A stretch of DNA of 64,000 nt from a virus. The notes under the pieces are model-generated. The model was not told where the DNA came from. It saw only the letters and a list, made by a program, of their open reading frames with translations, and did no database searches. Location: positions 1 to 64,000 of IMG/VR virus record IMGVR_UViG_3300025929_000015. The stretch is one strand, 5' to 3'. Below, one piece after another: positions 23,167 to 34,037 of this stretch. The number at the start of each line of letters is the position of its first letter. Position 1 is the stretch's first letter. The translations under genes and the position numbers were made by a program.

Positions 23167-26100
23167 ATGGCGAAACGCCTAGCAGAGGCGTATGTCTCGA
23201 TCGAGGCGGACTCCCGGCTGTTCCGCGCCGAGGCGCTGGCCGGGCTGAAGAAGGCGCTGGCCGGGGTGGAGGCGAAGATCCCGCTGACCGCCGACACCAA
23301 GAGCGCGATCACCCAGATCGAGATCCTGAAGAAGCGGATGGAGGCACTCGGCAAGCAGCTGGCCGAGGTGAAGATCGGCGCGGACGGCAAGCCGCTCGAG
23401 GCGACGGTGCGGCGGCTGCAGCTGAAACTGCTGGAGGTCGCCAAGACGGTCGCGTCGGTGACCATCGGCGGGGACACCACCAAGATCGACGCGGCCATCG
23501 CCCGGTCGGAAGCCAGGCTGGTGGGGCTGTACCGGCAGGCGTCCGCGCTGAAGCTGGACGCGGACGAGAAGGCGCTGGCGGCGAAGATCGCCAAGGCGGA
23601 GGCAGAGCTGGCCGGGCTGGAGGCGCAGGCGTCCGGGCTGCAGCTGGACGCCGACGACAAGGCGCTGCAAGCGAAGCTTTTCAAAGAGTACGCGCAGCTC
23701 GAGACGCTGAACCGGAAGATGTCGAACCTGCAGCTGGACGCCGACGACAAGGCGCTGCTGTCGAAGATCGCCACGATGAAGGCGCAGATTGTCCATCTGG
23801 AAAACGCGATGGGCAAGATGAAGATCCCCATGGACATCGTCGCCGCGAAGCGGAAGGTCGATTCGCTGAAGGCCGATATCGCGGTGCTGAAGGACGAGGC
23901 GTCCAGGATCGAGCTGTCCGCCCACTACGAGGAGCTGCTCGCGGCGATCGACGCGTCTGAGGCGCGGATCGCGGTGCTGAAGTCGGATGCCGCCGACATC
24001 GAGCTGATCGCGAAGGCGGTCGCGCTGGACGCTGCGGTGGACGCGTCCCGGGCGAAGCTGAAGGTGCTGAAGGAAGACGGGCGGGTCGAGCTGGTCGCCC
24101 GGGCGGTCGAGCTGAACAAGACGATCGCCGTGGAAGAGGATCTGCTGCGGGGGCTGAAGCGGGAGGCGGCCGACATCAGGATCGCCGGGCCGGACACCGG
24201 CGAGCTGGCCGGCGCCGAGCTGTCCATGCTGCGGCTGGAGAAGGAGTTCGGGGACCTGCGCGGCAGTGCCGGGGCGCTGAACGTGGCACTGGTCACCGGC
24301 GGGCGGAACTTCGGCCGGTTCGGGCTGGGCGTGCTGACCGCGCGGGTGGCGCTGTTCGGCGGGCTGAGCGCGGTCTCGGGCTGGCACCTGGCGCTGGACG
24401 GGGTCGTGGAGACGCTGGCCGTGGTGGTCCCGGCGCTGGTGACCGCGGCCGCGGGCCTGGCCGCGTTCGGGATCGCGGGCGCCGACGCGGCCCGCGCGGT
24501 GTATCAGCGGCTGCAGAACATCCACACGGTCGCCGACGCGACCAACAAGACGATCGCGCCGATGACCGGGAACCTGGAGGCGCTGCACGCCCAGGTCCGC
24601 CCGCAGGTGTGGCAGCTGTACGGGGACGCGATCGCGATCGCGGGCACCAAGACGGGGCTGTTCAACCAGCTGGCGGTCAGCACCGGCGGGGTGATCGACC
24701 GGTTCGCCGCGAAGATCACCGTGCTGGCCACCACCAGCGGCACGGGGCTGTCGAACTTCCTGAAAGTGGGCCAGCGGGACCTGGCCGAGTTCGGGCGGAT
24801 CGCGGCGTCGCTGGGCAGCGCGTTCGGCAAGCTGATCCAGGTCACCCAGCAGACCCACATCGCCGAGTACCTGCTGAACATCGTCGGCGCGGCCGCGAAG
24901 GCGTTCGACATCTTCACCAGGCTGCCGCTGCCGCTGCTGGCCACGGTGGTGGCGATCCACGGCATCTACCTGTGGTCCGGGCTGGCAGCCTCGGGCATCA
25001 TCGGGCTGCTGCGCCCGCTGGAGCGGATGACCGCCGCGGCGGCCGGGGCGAAGCTGGCCGGCACCGCGGTCAAGGACCTGGCCGACGCGGGGAACGCCTC
25101 GAAGTTCCGGACGCTGGGCGCCACGCTCTCCGACCTGGGCACGAACCTCAAGGCGCTGCCGGGCCGGGTGGTGACGCTGGGCAAGGCGTTCCTCGGGCTG
25201 TTCGCGAACGGGTGGACGTGGGCGGTGGTCGGCGTGGTCCTGCTGGCCGGCCTGGCGATCGCGCTGTCGCGGACCAAGAGCGCCACCGACCGGTTCATCG
25301 ACTCGCTGAACACCATGGTCTCCCGCGCGTCGGTGTTCACGGTCATCAATACCCTCGGCGCGGGCCTGATCCAGACCAACACCCGGCTGGCCGCCGCGAA
25401 CTCGGCGGTCGCGGCCGGGCTGAAGGCGATGCAGGACCGGATGCACTCGGCGTCCTCCGAGGCCGTGCAGTACGGCTCCAACCAGAACCAGCTGGTCAAC
25501 GACACGCGCGCCCTGGCCGCCGAGCATGACAAGCTGGCCGGCCAGCTGACCTTGGTCACCGGGCGGCTGACGTACCTGACCCAGGCGTTCGGCACCCAGG
25601 GACTGACCGGGGCGATGGCGCTGGCGCACCTGGCCGGGGTGAACCTGAACCAGCTGCTGTCCACCGACAACAAGGTGTGGGCGGCAGCGGTCCAGCAGAT
25701 CGCCGGGGTGGTGCAGGGCTACGCCAACATGGGGCAGGGCGCTACCCAGCTCGCCAACGACATCAACGTGCTGACCGTCGTCCAGTCCGACCAGCTGAAA
25801 AACGTGCAGACGCTGAACAGCGCGTTCGACGAGTTCACCAAGATCGTGTCCGGGCCGGTCACCGGATTCCTGACCCTGGCCAACACGCTGAAGCGGTTCG
25901 GCTCCGACGCGTCCGTGGCCGGCGCGCAGATGTCCGGGCTGGGCACCGGGATGACCGGGGTGTCCAAGAAGGTCACCGACGCGTCGCTGCAGCTGCAGAC
26001 CGACTTCCAGGACACGTTCAGCGCGGCCACCCAGATGGCCGACGCGATGCGGCTGACCGGGACCGCCTCGGCCCAGCAGGTGTCCGCCATCAGGAACGTC

Positions 26101-29100
26101 GTGCAGGTGATGATCCCGATGGCGGGGTCCAACAAGGCGGCCGCGGCGGAGGTCTCCGCGCTGGCGCAGGAGGCCGGCGGCCCTGCCACCACGAACCTGA
26201 AGGAACTCGCCAAGTGGGCCGGGCACACCAAGGACCCGCTGTCCGCGGCGCAGAAGGCGGCCCAGGACGCGGCCATCTCCTTCTACAACATGTCCCTGGA
26301 CGCGCAGAAGCTCGGCACCACCTTGTCGCAGGACCTGACCAAGGACATGGCGGCCGCGGTGGAGAACGCGGTCGGGCTGCAGGGCGCGATGAACAAGTTC
26401 GCGCTGGACCTGAAGAACGCGGGCACGTCGATCGTGACGACCAACAGCGACCGCAAGGCGCTGATCGCCGACCTGGCGCTGGTCGGCATCAAGGGCAAGC
26501 AGGCCGACGCGATCGTCAACGCGATCAGCGGGACGCTGAAAAGCTCCAAGGGCCCGGTCAGCGACGCGGCCGTGGCGTTCGAGAATTTCGCCATCCACGG
26601 GCTGGGGCTGAGCCAGGCCAAGGCCGATGCGCTGTGGAAGACGCTCGCGGCGTCGGACCTGCCCGCGCTGGCCGCCAAGGCGGACACCACCCGGGCGAAG
26701 TTCGACGACCTGGCGGTCAAGGGCCTGAACCTGACCCAGAACCAGGCCGACGCGCTGTGGAAGCACCTGCGGATGCAGTACCTGGACCAGATCGCCACCA
26801 AGACCGACACGTCCAAGACCAAGTTCGAGCAGCTCGCCAAGGACGGCCTGGACCTGACCAAGGGCGCCGCCGACGCGCTGTGGACCAAGCTGCGCCAGCA
26901 GTACCTGGACACGCTGGCGAACAAGTCCGACATGACCAAGGCCAAGTTCGAGCAGCTCGCCTCGCAGATGGGCATCACCCGGGGCGAGGCGGACAAGCTG
27001 TGGGCGTCGCTGCGCCGGGTCGCGTCCGGCAGCCCGTACGTGGCCAAGACGATCGTGGAGGCGTCCGGCAGCGGGCAGATCACCATCCAGGGCTCGGGGT
27101 GGGCGACCGGGTCGGGCAACGTCCGGTTCCACGCCGCGCGCGGCGCCTACATCAACGCCGGGTCCGGGCCGACCGCCGACGACGTGCCCGCGATGCTGTC
27201 CAAGGGGGAGCTGGTCGTCCCCACCCACATGGTCAAGGCCGGGGCGGTCGATCACCTGCGCGGCAAGCTGCCCGGGTTCGCCTCCGGCGGCCTGGTCGGC
27301 CTCGCGGACCAGGCCCCCGGCCTGCCCCCCCAGGCCACCAGGATCGCCGGGAACCTGGCCACCAAGGCGGTCAGCACCTTCATCAACAAGACGATGGCCG
27401 CGATCAAGGCCGAGGTGAACAGCAACGACGCGCTGGCCGGGTCCGGCCCGGCCGTGGTGTCCTACGCGCGCAGCTTCCTCGGCAAGATCCCGTACGTCTT
27501 CGGCGGTAACAGCCTGTCCAGCGGCATCGACTGCTCCGGGTTCACCCAGGCGGTGTACGGTCACTTCGGCATTCACGCGCCGCGCACGTCCGAGTCGCAG
27601 TTCGCCTGGGCGACCAAGTCCGCCCCGACCCCCGGCGGGCTGGCGTTCTACGTGAGCCCGGCGGGCGGGCCCCCGCCCGGTCACGTCGCCATCGTGCAGG
27701 ACGCCAAGAGCGTCATCTCCCAGGGCGGCGGGATGGGCCCGCAGATCGAGTCGCTGCGGTTCCTGCCGCTGATGGGTACCGGGGTGCCCAAGGGCGGCTT
27801 CCCGGCCGCCGCGGGCGGGGGCGGCAACCTCCCCATCGGGCCCGGGACCGGGGGGCGCTTTTCCTGGGGGCAGCTGGAGCAGCTGTGGGTCCGGGCCGGG
27901 GGCCGCGGCGGCGCCGCCGCGGCCATGGCCTCGATTGCCATCGCCGAGTCGGGGGGCGACCCGCGGGCGCGTAACCCCAGCGGGGCCAGCGGCCTCTGGC
28001 AGATCCTCGGGCTGCCGTTCCCCGGGAACCCGTTCGACCCGATGACCAACGCCCGGATGGCGGTCGCCAAGTACAACGCGAACGGGTTCTACCCGTGGAT
28101 CTCCGACCCGGTCGCGGCCCGGCTGATCGCCGCCGGCATTACCCGGGCCAAGGGCGGCCTGGTCGGGTACGCGGCCGGGGGGACGGCCGGCGGGCTGCGC
28201 GCCCAGCTGGCCGCCGAGCAGCGGGGCGAGCAGGCCAAGTACTTCGGGCTGGAGCACAGTTTCGCGATCGGGCCGGCTAAGTACCGCACCGCGCTGACCC
28301 GGCAGGAGCTGGCTACCCTGGCCCGCAACCAGCAGCTCGAGGTGGCCGCCTACCGGGGGCTGACCGGTCCGGGCCTGACCACCGCGGCGCTGCACCACCT
28401 GGGCGCGACCGCGCGGGCAGTGCAGCGGACCGCGTCGGACCAGGAGCTGTCCCGGCCGGCGTCCCAGGGCGGGCACCCGCTGTTCGCCGCGGACCTGCGC
28501 AAGTACCTGGGCCAGCTGTCCGCGACGGCCAGCGGCACCGTGCCCGCGGGCGGCGGCGGCACGGGCGGCGGCACGGGCGGCAGCGGCACGCCCGGCGGGA
28601 AGATCACCAGCGCCCGGCAGCTGCGCGCCCAGCTGGCCGCCGAGCAGCGGGGCGAGCAGGCCAAGTACTTCGGGCTGGAGCACAGTTTCGCGATCGGGCC
28701 GGCCAAGTACCGCACCAAGGCCGTCAAGGCGGAACTGGCCGCGCTGACCCGCAACCAGGCCGCCGAGCTGGCCGACTACGCCCGGGTGTCCGGGTCCGGC
28801 GAGCTGGCCGATAACGTCCGGCTGTCCGGGCTGAACATGGCGAACCTCAAGCACCTGTCCCGGACGGCGGACGCGGAATCGAAGACCGCGGCCGGCTTCT
28901 GGCTGTCGCACAAGCCCGGCGGTCACCCGCTGTTCGCGAAAGACCTGCGCAAGTTCCTGGCGCAGATCTCCGCGACCGTGGCAGCGGGCGTGACCGCCGC
29001 GGAGACCGGCGTCCCGGGCCTGGGCCTGCCGCCGGTCACCCACACTTACGGCGGCGACGTCGGCAACCGGATCGCCGCGTTCTTGTCCGCGGTGATGGCC

Positions 29101-29343
29101 CCGTTCGCCGGCGGCGGCCTGGTCAAGAGCTTCGACTCCGGCGGCTGGCTGTCCCCGGGGCTGACCATGGCCTATAACGGGACGGGCAAGGCCGAGCGGG
29201 TCGGCGGCCCGCAGGCCGTCACCGTGGTCTTCGACGTAACCCCGTCCGGGAGCGCCTTCGACCAGTTCCTGCTGGCGTGGCTCAAGAAGAACGTCAAGAT
29301 CCGGGGCGGCGGTAACGTGCAGACAGCGTTCGGAGCGCACTGA
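23167..29343 (+). CDS. Tape measure protein with NlpC/P60 and transglycosylase modules
   Basis: 2058 residues, ATG after GGGAGGTGA. The N-terminal 350 residues are a coiled coil made of repeats (LQLDADDKAL three times). Hydrophobic segments near 385-440 and 580-710 fit membrane insertion. A four-fold motif (LTQNQADALWKHLRMQYLD-type) lies at about 1140-1290. An NlpC/P60 domain carries SGIDCSGFTQ (Cys about 1456) and PGHVAIVQD. A transglycosylase-like domain has IAIAESGGDPRARNP and SGLWQILG (Glu about 1593). Two 140-residue repeats start QLAAEQRGEQAKYFGLEHSF. It sets tail length and probably opens peptidoglycan during DNA entry. Confidence 0.9.
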   Translation: MAKRLAEAYVSIEADSRLFRAEALAGLKKALAGVEAKIPLTADTKSAITQIEILKKRMEALGKQLAEVKIGADGKPLEATVRRLQLKLLEVAKTVASVTIGGDTTKIDAAIARSEARLVGLYRQASALKLDADEKALAAKIAKAEAELAGLEAQASGLQLDADDKALQAKLFKEYAQLETLNRKMSNLQLDADDKALLSKIATMKAQIVHLENAMGKMKIPMDIVAAKRKVDSLKADIAVLKDEASRIELSAHYEELLAAIDASEARIAVLKSDAADIELIAKAVALDAAVDASRAKLKVLKEDGRVELVARAVELNKTIAVEEDLLRGLKREAADIRIAGPDTGELAGAELSMLRLEKEFGDLRGSAGALNVALVTGGRNFGRFGLGVLTARVALFGGLSAVSGWHLALDGVVETLAVVVPALVTAAAGLAAFGIAGADAARAVYQRLQNIHTVADATNKTIAPMTGNLEALHAQVRPQVWQLYGDAIAIAGTKTGLFNQLAVSTGGVIDRFAAKITVLATTSGTGLSNFLKVGQRDLAEFGRIAASLGSAFGKLIQVTQQTHIAEYLLNIVGAAAKAFDIFTRLPLPLLATVVAIHGIYLWSGLAASGIIGLLRPLERMTAAAAGAKLAGTAVKDLADAGNASKFRTLGATLSDLGTNLKALPGRVVTLGKAFLGLFANGWTWAVVGVVLLAGLAIALSRTKSATDRFIDSLNTMVSRASVFTVINTLGAGLIQTNTRLAAANSAVAAGLKAMQDRMHSASSEAVQYGSNQNQLVNDTRALAAEHDKLAGQLTLVTGRLTYLTQAFGTQGLTGAMALAHLAGVNLNQLLSTDNKVWAAAVQQIAGVVQGYANMGQGATQLANDINVLTVVQSDQLKNVQTLNSAFDEFTKIVSGPVTGFLTLANTLKRFGSDASVAGAQMSGLGTGMTGVSKKVTDASLQLQTDFQDTFSAATQMADAMRLTGTASAQQVSAIRNVVQVMIPMAGSNKAAAAEVSALAQEAGGPATTNLKELAKWAGHTKDPLSAAQKAAQDAAISFYNMSLDAQKLGTTLSQDLTKDMAAAVENAVGLQGAMNKFALDLKNAGTSIVTTNSDRKALIADLALVGIKGKQADAIVNAISGTLKSSKGPVSDAAVAFENFAIHGLGLSQAKADALWKTLAASDLPALAAKADTTRAKFDDLAVKGLNLTQNQADALWKHLRMQYLDQIATKTDTSKTKFEQLAKDGLDLTKGAADALWTKLRQQYLDTLANKSDMTKAKFEQLASQMGITRGEADKLWASLRRVASGSPYVAKTIVEASGSGQITIQGSGWATGSGNVRFHAARGAYINAGSGPTADDVPAMLSKGELVVPTHMVKAGAVDHLRGKLPGFASGGLVGLADQAPGLPPQATRIAGNLATKAVSTFINKTMAAIKAEVNSNDALAGSGPAVVSYARSFLGKIPYVFGGNSLSSGIDCSGFTQAVYGHFGIHAPRTSESQFAWATKSAPTPGGLAFYVSPAGGPPPGHVAIVQDAKSVISQGGGMGPQIESLRFLPLMGTGVPKGGFPAAAGGGGNLPIGPGTGGRFSWGQLEQLWVRAGGRGGAAAAMASIAIAESGGDPRARNPSGASGLWQILGLPFPGNPFDPMTNARMAVAKYNANGFYPWISDPVAARLIAAGITRAKGGLVGYAAGGTAGGLRAQLAAEQRGEQAKYFGLEHSFAIGPAKYRTALTRQELATLARNQQLEVAAYRGLTGPGLTTAALHHLGATARAVQRTASDQELSRPASQGGHPLFAADLRKYLGQLSATASGTVPAGGGGTGGGTGGSGTPGGKITSARQLRAQLAAEQRGEQAKYFGLEHSFAIGPAKYRTKAVKAELAALTRNQAAELADYARVSGSGELADNVRLSGLNMANLKHLSRTADAESKTAAGFWLSHKPGGHPLFAKDLRKFLAQISATVAAGVTAAETGVPGLGLPPVTHTYGGDVGNRIAAFLSAVMAPFAGGGLVKSFDSGGWLSPGLTMAYNGTGKAERVGGPQAVTVVFDVTPSGSAFDQFLLAWLKKNVKIRGGGNVQTAFGAH

Positions 29344-32300
29344 TGGTCCAGCTGGTCAACGACTTCGCCGAGGGCACCAACGGCACCGCCCTGACGACCG
29401 GCAACACGGCCGGGTCCGGGGAGAACGCCTTCGACGTGGTCTCGGCCGGGGCCGGCACCACGCTGGCCTTCAGCAATACGGCCGTCGCGCACGGCACGCT
29501 GGCCGCCCAGGTCGCCACCGGCGGCACGGCGGCGGGCGCCTATATGGGCTGGTCTACCTCGCTCGGCGCGCAGGCCGTCCATTACGGGCGGATCTACGTC
29601 AACGTGTCGGGGACGCCCGCGGCCAGCGACGCGTTCGTCCAGTTCCAGTCCGGGTCGGGCGTCTTCGCCGGCGGGCTGCAGCTGACCACCGGCCGCCAGG
29701 TCGCCATCCAGCTGACCAGCCTCGCTATCCAGGCCACGATGTCCACGGTGCTGGCGGTCGGGACCTGGTACCGGATCGAGTGGAAGCTGGTGTCGTCGGC
29801 GTCCGGCGCCGGGCAGGTCACCGTCTCCCTCTACTCCGGTGATGCGGCGACCGCGACCGAGACCTACACCAGCGCGGCGACCCTGACGATAGGCGGGGCG
29901 GCCACCGACGCGGTGCTGGTCGGCTGGACCGGGGCGCACGCCGGCCAGCCCGCGGTCTACGTCGACGACGTGGCCCTGTCCACCACCGGGCCCCTGGGGC
30001 CCTGGTCCGGGCCGTCGGTGACCTCCCCGGTTATCGAGGTCTCCTCGTTCGGCACGTTCCCCGGGGTCAATCCCGGCGACATGATCAGCACCGTCACCGT
30101 GGCGGTCACCGAGCACCAGTCCAGCACCACCCAGCCGCCGTGCACGTTCGAGCTGTGGGACTACTCAGGCGGAACCCCGGCGCAGATCGGCTCGACCCAG
30201 AACGGAACCGCGTCTACCAGCCCGTCGAATGTGTCCAGCGCCGTGTTCACCGGGGTCACCTACCCGATGCTGGCGACCTTGCGGGTCCGGGTCTACGGCC
30301 ATTCCACCGCAACAGGCCAGTCCGAGTCGGTGGACAGCGTGTCGCTGCTGGTCAGCGCGGTGCCGCCGGAGACCTCCCCGTTCCTGGAGGTCTCCGCGTT
30401 CGGCACGTTCGCCGGGGTCCATCCCGGCGACACGATCAACTCGGTGACCGTCACGGTGACCGAGCACCAGTCCAGCATCGCCCAGCCGCCGTGCACGTTC
30501 GAGCTGTGGGATTACAGCGGCACCCCGGCCCAGATCGGCACCACCCAGACCGGCACCGCGTCCACCAGTGCCGGCAATGCCAGCACCGCGACCTTCACCG
30601 GGGTTACCTACCCCATGCTGGCCACGCTGCGGGTGCGGGTGTACGGCCACGGCTCCGCGGCGGGCCAGGTCGAGTCGGTGGACAGCGTGTCGCTGTCGGT
30701 CAGCGCCACGCCGGGGACGGGAGGGACCGCCACCCCGGCCACGCTGGCAGTCACCACCGCCCGGCCGGCCCCGGTCGTCACCGGCGGGAACGTCACCGCC
30801 GCCCCGGCCACGCTGGCGGTCACCACTGCCGAGCCGGTCCCGGCCGTCACCGGCGGCAACGTCGTCGTCACCCCGGCGACGCTGGCGGTCACCACCGCCG
30901 TGCCGCGCCCGGTCGTGACGGTGCCCGTCTTCGTGCCGACGTACTTCCCCGCGGTCGTGCTGGGCATCAAGGTGGAACTGCAGATCGCCGGGAACTGGAC
31001 CGACATCACCCGGTGGGCCTACCAGCGCAACCCGCTGCAGATCACCGGGATGGGCCGGGCGGACTGGACGTCCACCATGCAGGCGTCCCAGCTGACCATG
31101 ACGCTGAACAACCGGGACGGCCGGTTCACCCCGAAGAACAGCGCCGGGGCGTACTGGCCGAACATCACCCGGAACGTCCCGGTCCGGGTGTCGGTGACCA
31201 CCAAGTCCAGCACCGGGGTCACCTACAGCGGGTTCCGGTTCTTCGGGGAGGTCACCGAGTGGCCGCCGCGCTGGGACCCGTCGGGGCACGACGTCACCGT
31301 CGAGGTGGTGGCGTCGGGGATCTGGCGGCGGCTGTCCCAGCTGCAGACCACGCTGGGCTCGGCGTTCCGCCGGTACAACGTGAACACCGCGGCCGCCACC
31401 GGGATGCAGGCGTACTGGCCGTGCGAGGACGGGACCGGGTCGGGCCAGCTGGTCCCGTACGGGCCGCCGGCCGCGAACGCGGTCCAGCAGTTCGTCACCG
31501 GCCAGGCGGGCCTGTCGCTGACGGCCAACTCCGATTTCAGCGGCAGCGACGCGATCTGCGTGCTGAACGCCGCGGCCATCACCGCGACCGTCCCGGCCGG
31601 GGGGGTCGCGTCGAACAACGTCACCCGGTTCGTCATCTCGGTGCCCGCGGCCGGCGACTCGGCGTCCGGGACCACGAACTGGAACCTGATCGAGATCGAC
31701 TCAGGCGGCACGGTCGCGAAATTCGAGGTGTACCTGAACGCTACCGGGACGCTGCTGATGCAGCTGCGCAATTCCGCCGGGACCGTGATCGCGTCCGGGG
31801 TGACGACCACGAACGTCAAGGGCGTCCCGTACCTGGTCTCATGCGAGCTGACGCCCAGCGGCGGCAGCGTGGCGTTCGCGCTGCGGATCATCAAGCAGAA
31901 CGCCGGCGGGATCACCGAGAGCATGCTCGGCACGGTCGGCGGGCTGGTGGGCGCGGTCAGCAAGGTGGTGGTCTCCCGGGCGTTCGCGCTGAACGACACC
32001 GCGTTCGGGCACCTGTCGGTGTCCTACGGCGCGCCGACCTCGCTGGTCCAGGCAGCCGGGGCGCTGGCCGGCTACATCGGGGAGACGGCGATGGACCGGT
32101 TCACCCGGCTGTGCGGCGAGATGGGCATCGCCACCGAGACGATCGGGACGGCCGCCTCGACCGCGCCGCTGGGGCCGCAGGTGGACGACACCCTGGCGAA
32201 CGTGCTGCAGTCCATCGAGGACACCGACTGCGGGCTGCTGTATGAGTCGCGCAGCCAGTTCGGGCTGGGCTACCGGTCGAACGCGTCGATGGCGAACCAG

Positions 32301-34034
32301 GCCGCCGCGGTCGTGCTGAACTACACCGCGCCGGTGCTGGACTCCTCGCTGGCCCCGGTCTATGACGACCAGCTGACCCGCAACAACGTCACCGTGTCGA
32401 ACTGGACCGGGTACACCCAGCAGGCCATCTTGACGACCGGGCCGATGAGCGTGCTGAACCCGCCGGCCGGGGTCGGGAACGGGTACGCCTACCAGCGTGC
32501 CGTGACGGCCGCGGCCGACTCCCAGCTGCCCGGGATCGCGAATTTCCTGCTGAACCTCGGGTCGGCCGATGAGATCCGGTTCCCGGTCATCACCGTGAAG
32601 ATGGTCCGCACCCAGGCCGCGCCGCTGCTCGCGGCGATCCCCGCGCTGCGGATCGGGGACTACCTGCAGATCACCAACCCGCCGCCGTTCCTGCCCCAGA
32701 CCACGATCCGGCAGCTGGCCTGGGGGTATGCCGAGACGCTGAACGCCAAGGAGTGGACGTTCAGCTTCAACACGGTGCCCGAGTCGCCGTGGGAGGTCGG
32801 ATTCTCCCCCGGGACCATCCAGACCGCGCAGATCCCCGGGGGCAGCCCGGTCACCTCGCAGGCCCCCGGCAGCGGGTTCGGCTCGCTGGCGAACGGGTCG
32901 ATCACCCCGGCGATGCTCAACTCCGGCATCACCATCCACACCCTCGGCGGCAACGCGGTCACCATCTCGTTCACCGCGCCGGCCAACCCCAACACCGGCG
33001 ACATCTGGATCGCCGCGGCGACCGGGCTGCTGTCGCAGTGGAACGGCACGGCGTGGATCCCGTTCAAGTTCGACGGGTCGGTGACCATCCAGGGCAACAC
33101 GATCACCGCCGGCCAGATCGCCGCGGGGACCATCGTGGCGTCCAACATCGCGGCCGGGACGATCACCGCGGCGCTGCTGGCCGCGGGCATCATCGTCGCG
33201 GGCATCGTGGACGCCACCACCATCACCGGGTCGGTGGTGCAGACTGCCGCCGCGGCGCCGTGCGTCATCATGGACGGCACCCGCGACTCCATCTTCGGCT
33301 ACAACGCGGCCACCGGGCTGCTGTTCAGCCTGGCCGGGGCGGGCGGGACCGATTTCTTCGGCCACACCTACCCGCAGGGCCTGTACTCCCAGCAGATGAC
33401 CCTGGCCAACCAGGTTGTCGCGCCCGCCTCGTTCGGCAATGCCAGCGTGTTCTACTCCTCGGTGACCGGGCGTCCCCGCTACCTGAACTCGGCGGGCTCG
33501 GACGCGGTGCTGGAGCGGTCCTCGGTGAACACGGCGCAGTTCACGGTCGGCAACACGGCGACGCCCGGGCCGATCTCCGCGCTGATGAGCATCTTCCCCA
33601 ACGAGGGCGAGCAGTCCAGCGAGTACGAAATCGAGTGCTCCGGTTCGGCGCACTTCGGCACGGCGGCGAACCACAACCTGGACTTCCGGCTGTTCAAGGA
33701 CGGATCGGCGTACGCCCCGGGCGGCACGCAGCTGAACGCGATGACGCTGGACAACAGCATTGTCGGCACCGGGATCTCCATCGCGTACACGGTGACCTTC
33801 CGGGTGACCTACATCGGGTCCAGCCTGGCGAACCTGGAGGCAGTGGGGTTCTGGCGGGACCAGAACGCCACGACGCTGATGGCCAGCAACACCGGGACCA
33901 TGGGAGGTAATGCCCAGAACCTGGCCTGGGACCCCACGATCAGCCATACGCTGGAGATCCGGGCATCGTGGGGAACGACGCAGGCCGGGCAGACGCTGAC
34001 GACGTACCGGACCAAGATGGCAAGGAGAATGTGA
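29343..34034 (+). CDS. Giant minor tail protein
   Basis: 1563 residues; ATG overlaps the tape measure stop (TGATG). Order: a LamG-like N-terminal domain (about 1-220); two tandem beta modules (EVSSFGTFPGVNPGDMISTV and EVSAFGTFAGVHPGDTINSV, each with CTFELWDYSG) also present in gene 6777-8024; three TPATLAVTTA repeats (about 460-530); a baseplate-type domain (GIKVELQIAGNWTDITRWAY, LTMTLNNRDGRFTPKN) like tail-tip proteins; and a C-terminal beta-helical/fibre part (ITAGQIAAGTIVASNIAAG). It likely forms the tail tip and binds the host surface. Confidence 0.8.
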   Translation: MVQLVNDFAEGTNGTALTTGNTAGSGENAFDVVSAGAGTTLAFSNTAVAHGTLAAQVATGGTAAGAYMGWSTSLGAQAVHYGRIYVNVSGTPAASDAFVQFQSGSGVFAGGLQLTTGRQVAIQLTSLAIQATMSTVLAVGTWYRIEWKLVSSASGAGQVTVSLYSGDAATATETYTSAATLTIGGAATDAVLVGWTGAHAGQPAVYVDDVALSTTGPLGPWSGPSVTSPVIEVSSFGTFPGVNPGDMISTVTVAVTEHQSSTTQPPCTFELWDYSGGTPAQIGSTQNGTASTSPSNVSSAVFTGVTYPMLATLRVRVYGHSTATGQSESVDSVSLLVSAVPPETSPFLEVSAFGTFAGVHPGDTINSVTVTVTEHQSSIAQPPCTFELWDYSGTPAQIGTTQTGTASTSAGNASTATFTGVTYPMLATLRVRVYGHGSAAGQVESVDSVSLSVSATPGTGGTATPATLAVTTARPAPVVTGGNVTAAPATLAVTTAEPVPAVTGGNVVVTPATLAVTTAVPRPVVTVPVFVPTYFPAVVLGIKVELQIAGNWTDITRWAYQRNPLQITGMGRADWTSTMQASQLTMTLNNRDGRFTPKNSAGAYWPNITRNVPVRVSVTTKSSTGVTYSGFRFFGEVTEWPPRWDPSGHDVTVEVVASGIWRRLSQLQTTLGSAFRRYNVNTAAATGMQAYWPCEDGTGSGQLVPYGPPAANAVQQFVTGQAGLSLTANSDFSGSDAICVLNAAAITATVPAGGVASNNVTRFVISVPAAGDSASGTTNWNLIEIDSGGTVAKFEVYLNATGTLLMQLRNSAGTVIASGVTTTNVKGVPYLVSCELTPSGGSVAFALRIIKQNAGGITESMLGTVGGLVGAVSKVVVSRAFALNDTAFGHLSVSYGAPTSLVQAAGALAGYIGETAMDRFTRLCGEMGIATETIGTAASTAPLGPQVDDTLANVLQSIEDTDCGLLYESRSQFGLGYRSNASMANQAAAVVLNYTAPVLDSSLAPVYDDQLTRNNVTVSNWTGYTQQAILTTGPMSVLNPPAGVGNGYAYQRAVTAAADSQLPGIANFLLNLGSADEIRFPVITVKMVRTQAAPLLAAIPALRIGDYLQITNPPPFLPQTTIRQLAWGYAETLNAKEWTFSFNTVPESPWEVGFSPGTIQTAQIPGGSPVTSQAPGSGFGSLANGSITPAMLNSGITIHTLGGNAVTISFTAPANPNTGDIWIAAATGLLSQWNGTAWIPFKFDGSVTIQGNTITAGQIAAGTIVASNIAAGTITAALLAAGIIVAGIVDATTITGSVVQTAAAAPCVIMDGTRDSIFGYNAATGLLFSLAGAGGTDFFGHTYPQGLYSQQMTLANQVVAPASFGNASVFYSSVTGRPRYLNSAGSDAVLERSSVNTAQFTVGNTATPGPISALMSIFPNEGEQSSEYEIECSGSAHFGTAANHNLDFRLFKDGSAYAPGGTQLNAMTLDNSIVGTGISIAYTVTFRVTYIGSSLANLEAVGFWRDQNATTLMASNTGTMGGNAQNLAWDPTISHTLEIRASWGTTQAGQTLTTYRTKMARRM

Positions 34035-34037
34035 CCC

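Noticed and set aside
23179-29340. A 2053-residue minus-strand open frame
   Set aside because: It mirrors the tape measure gene almost exactly and has shadow composition; the plus strand has clear domains.
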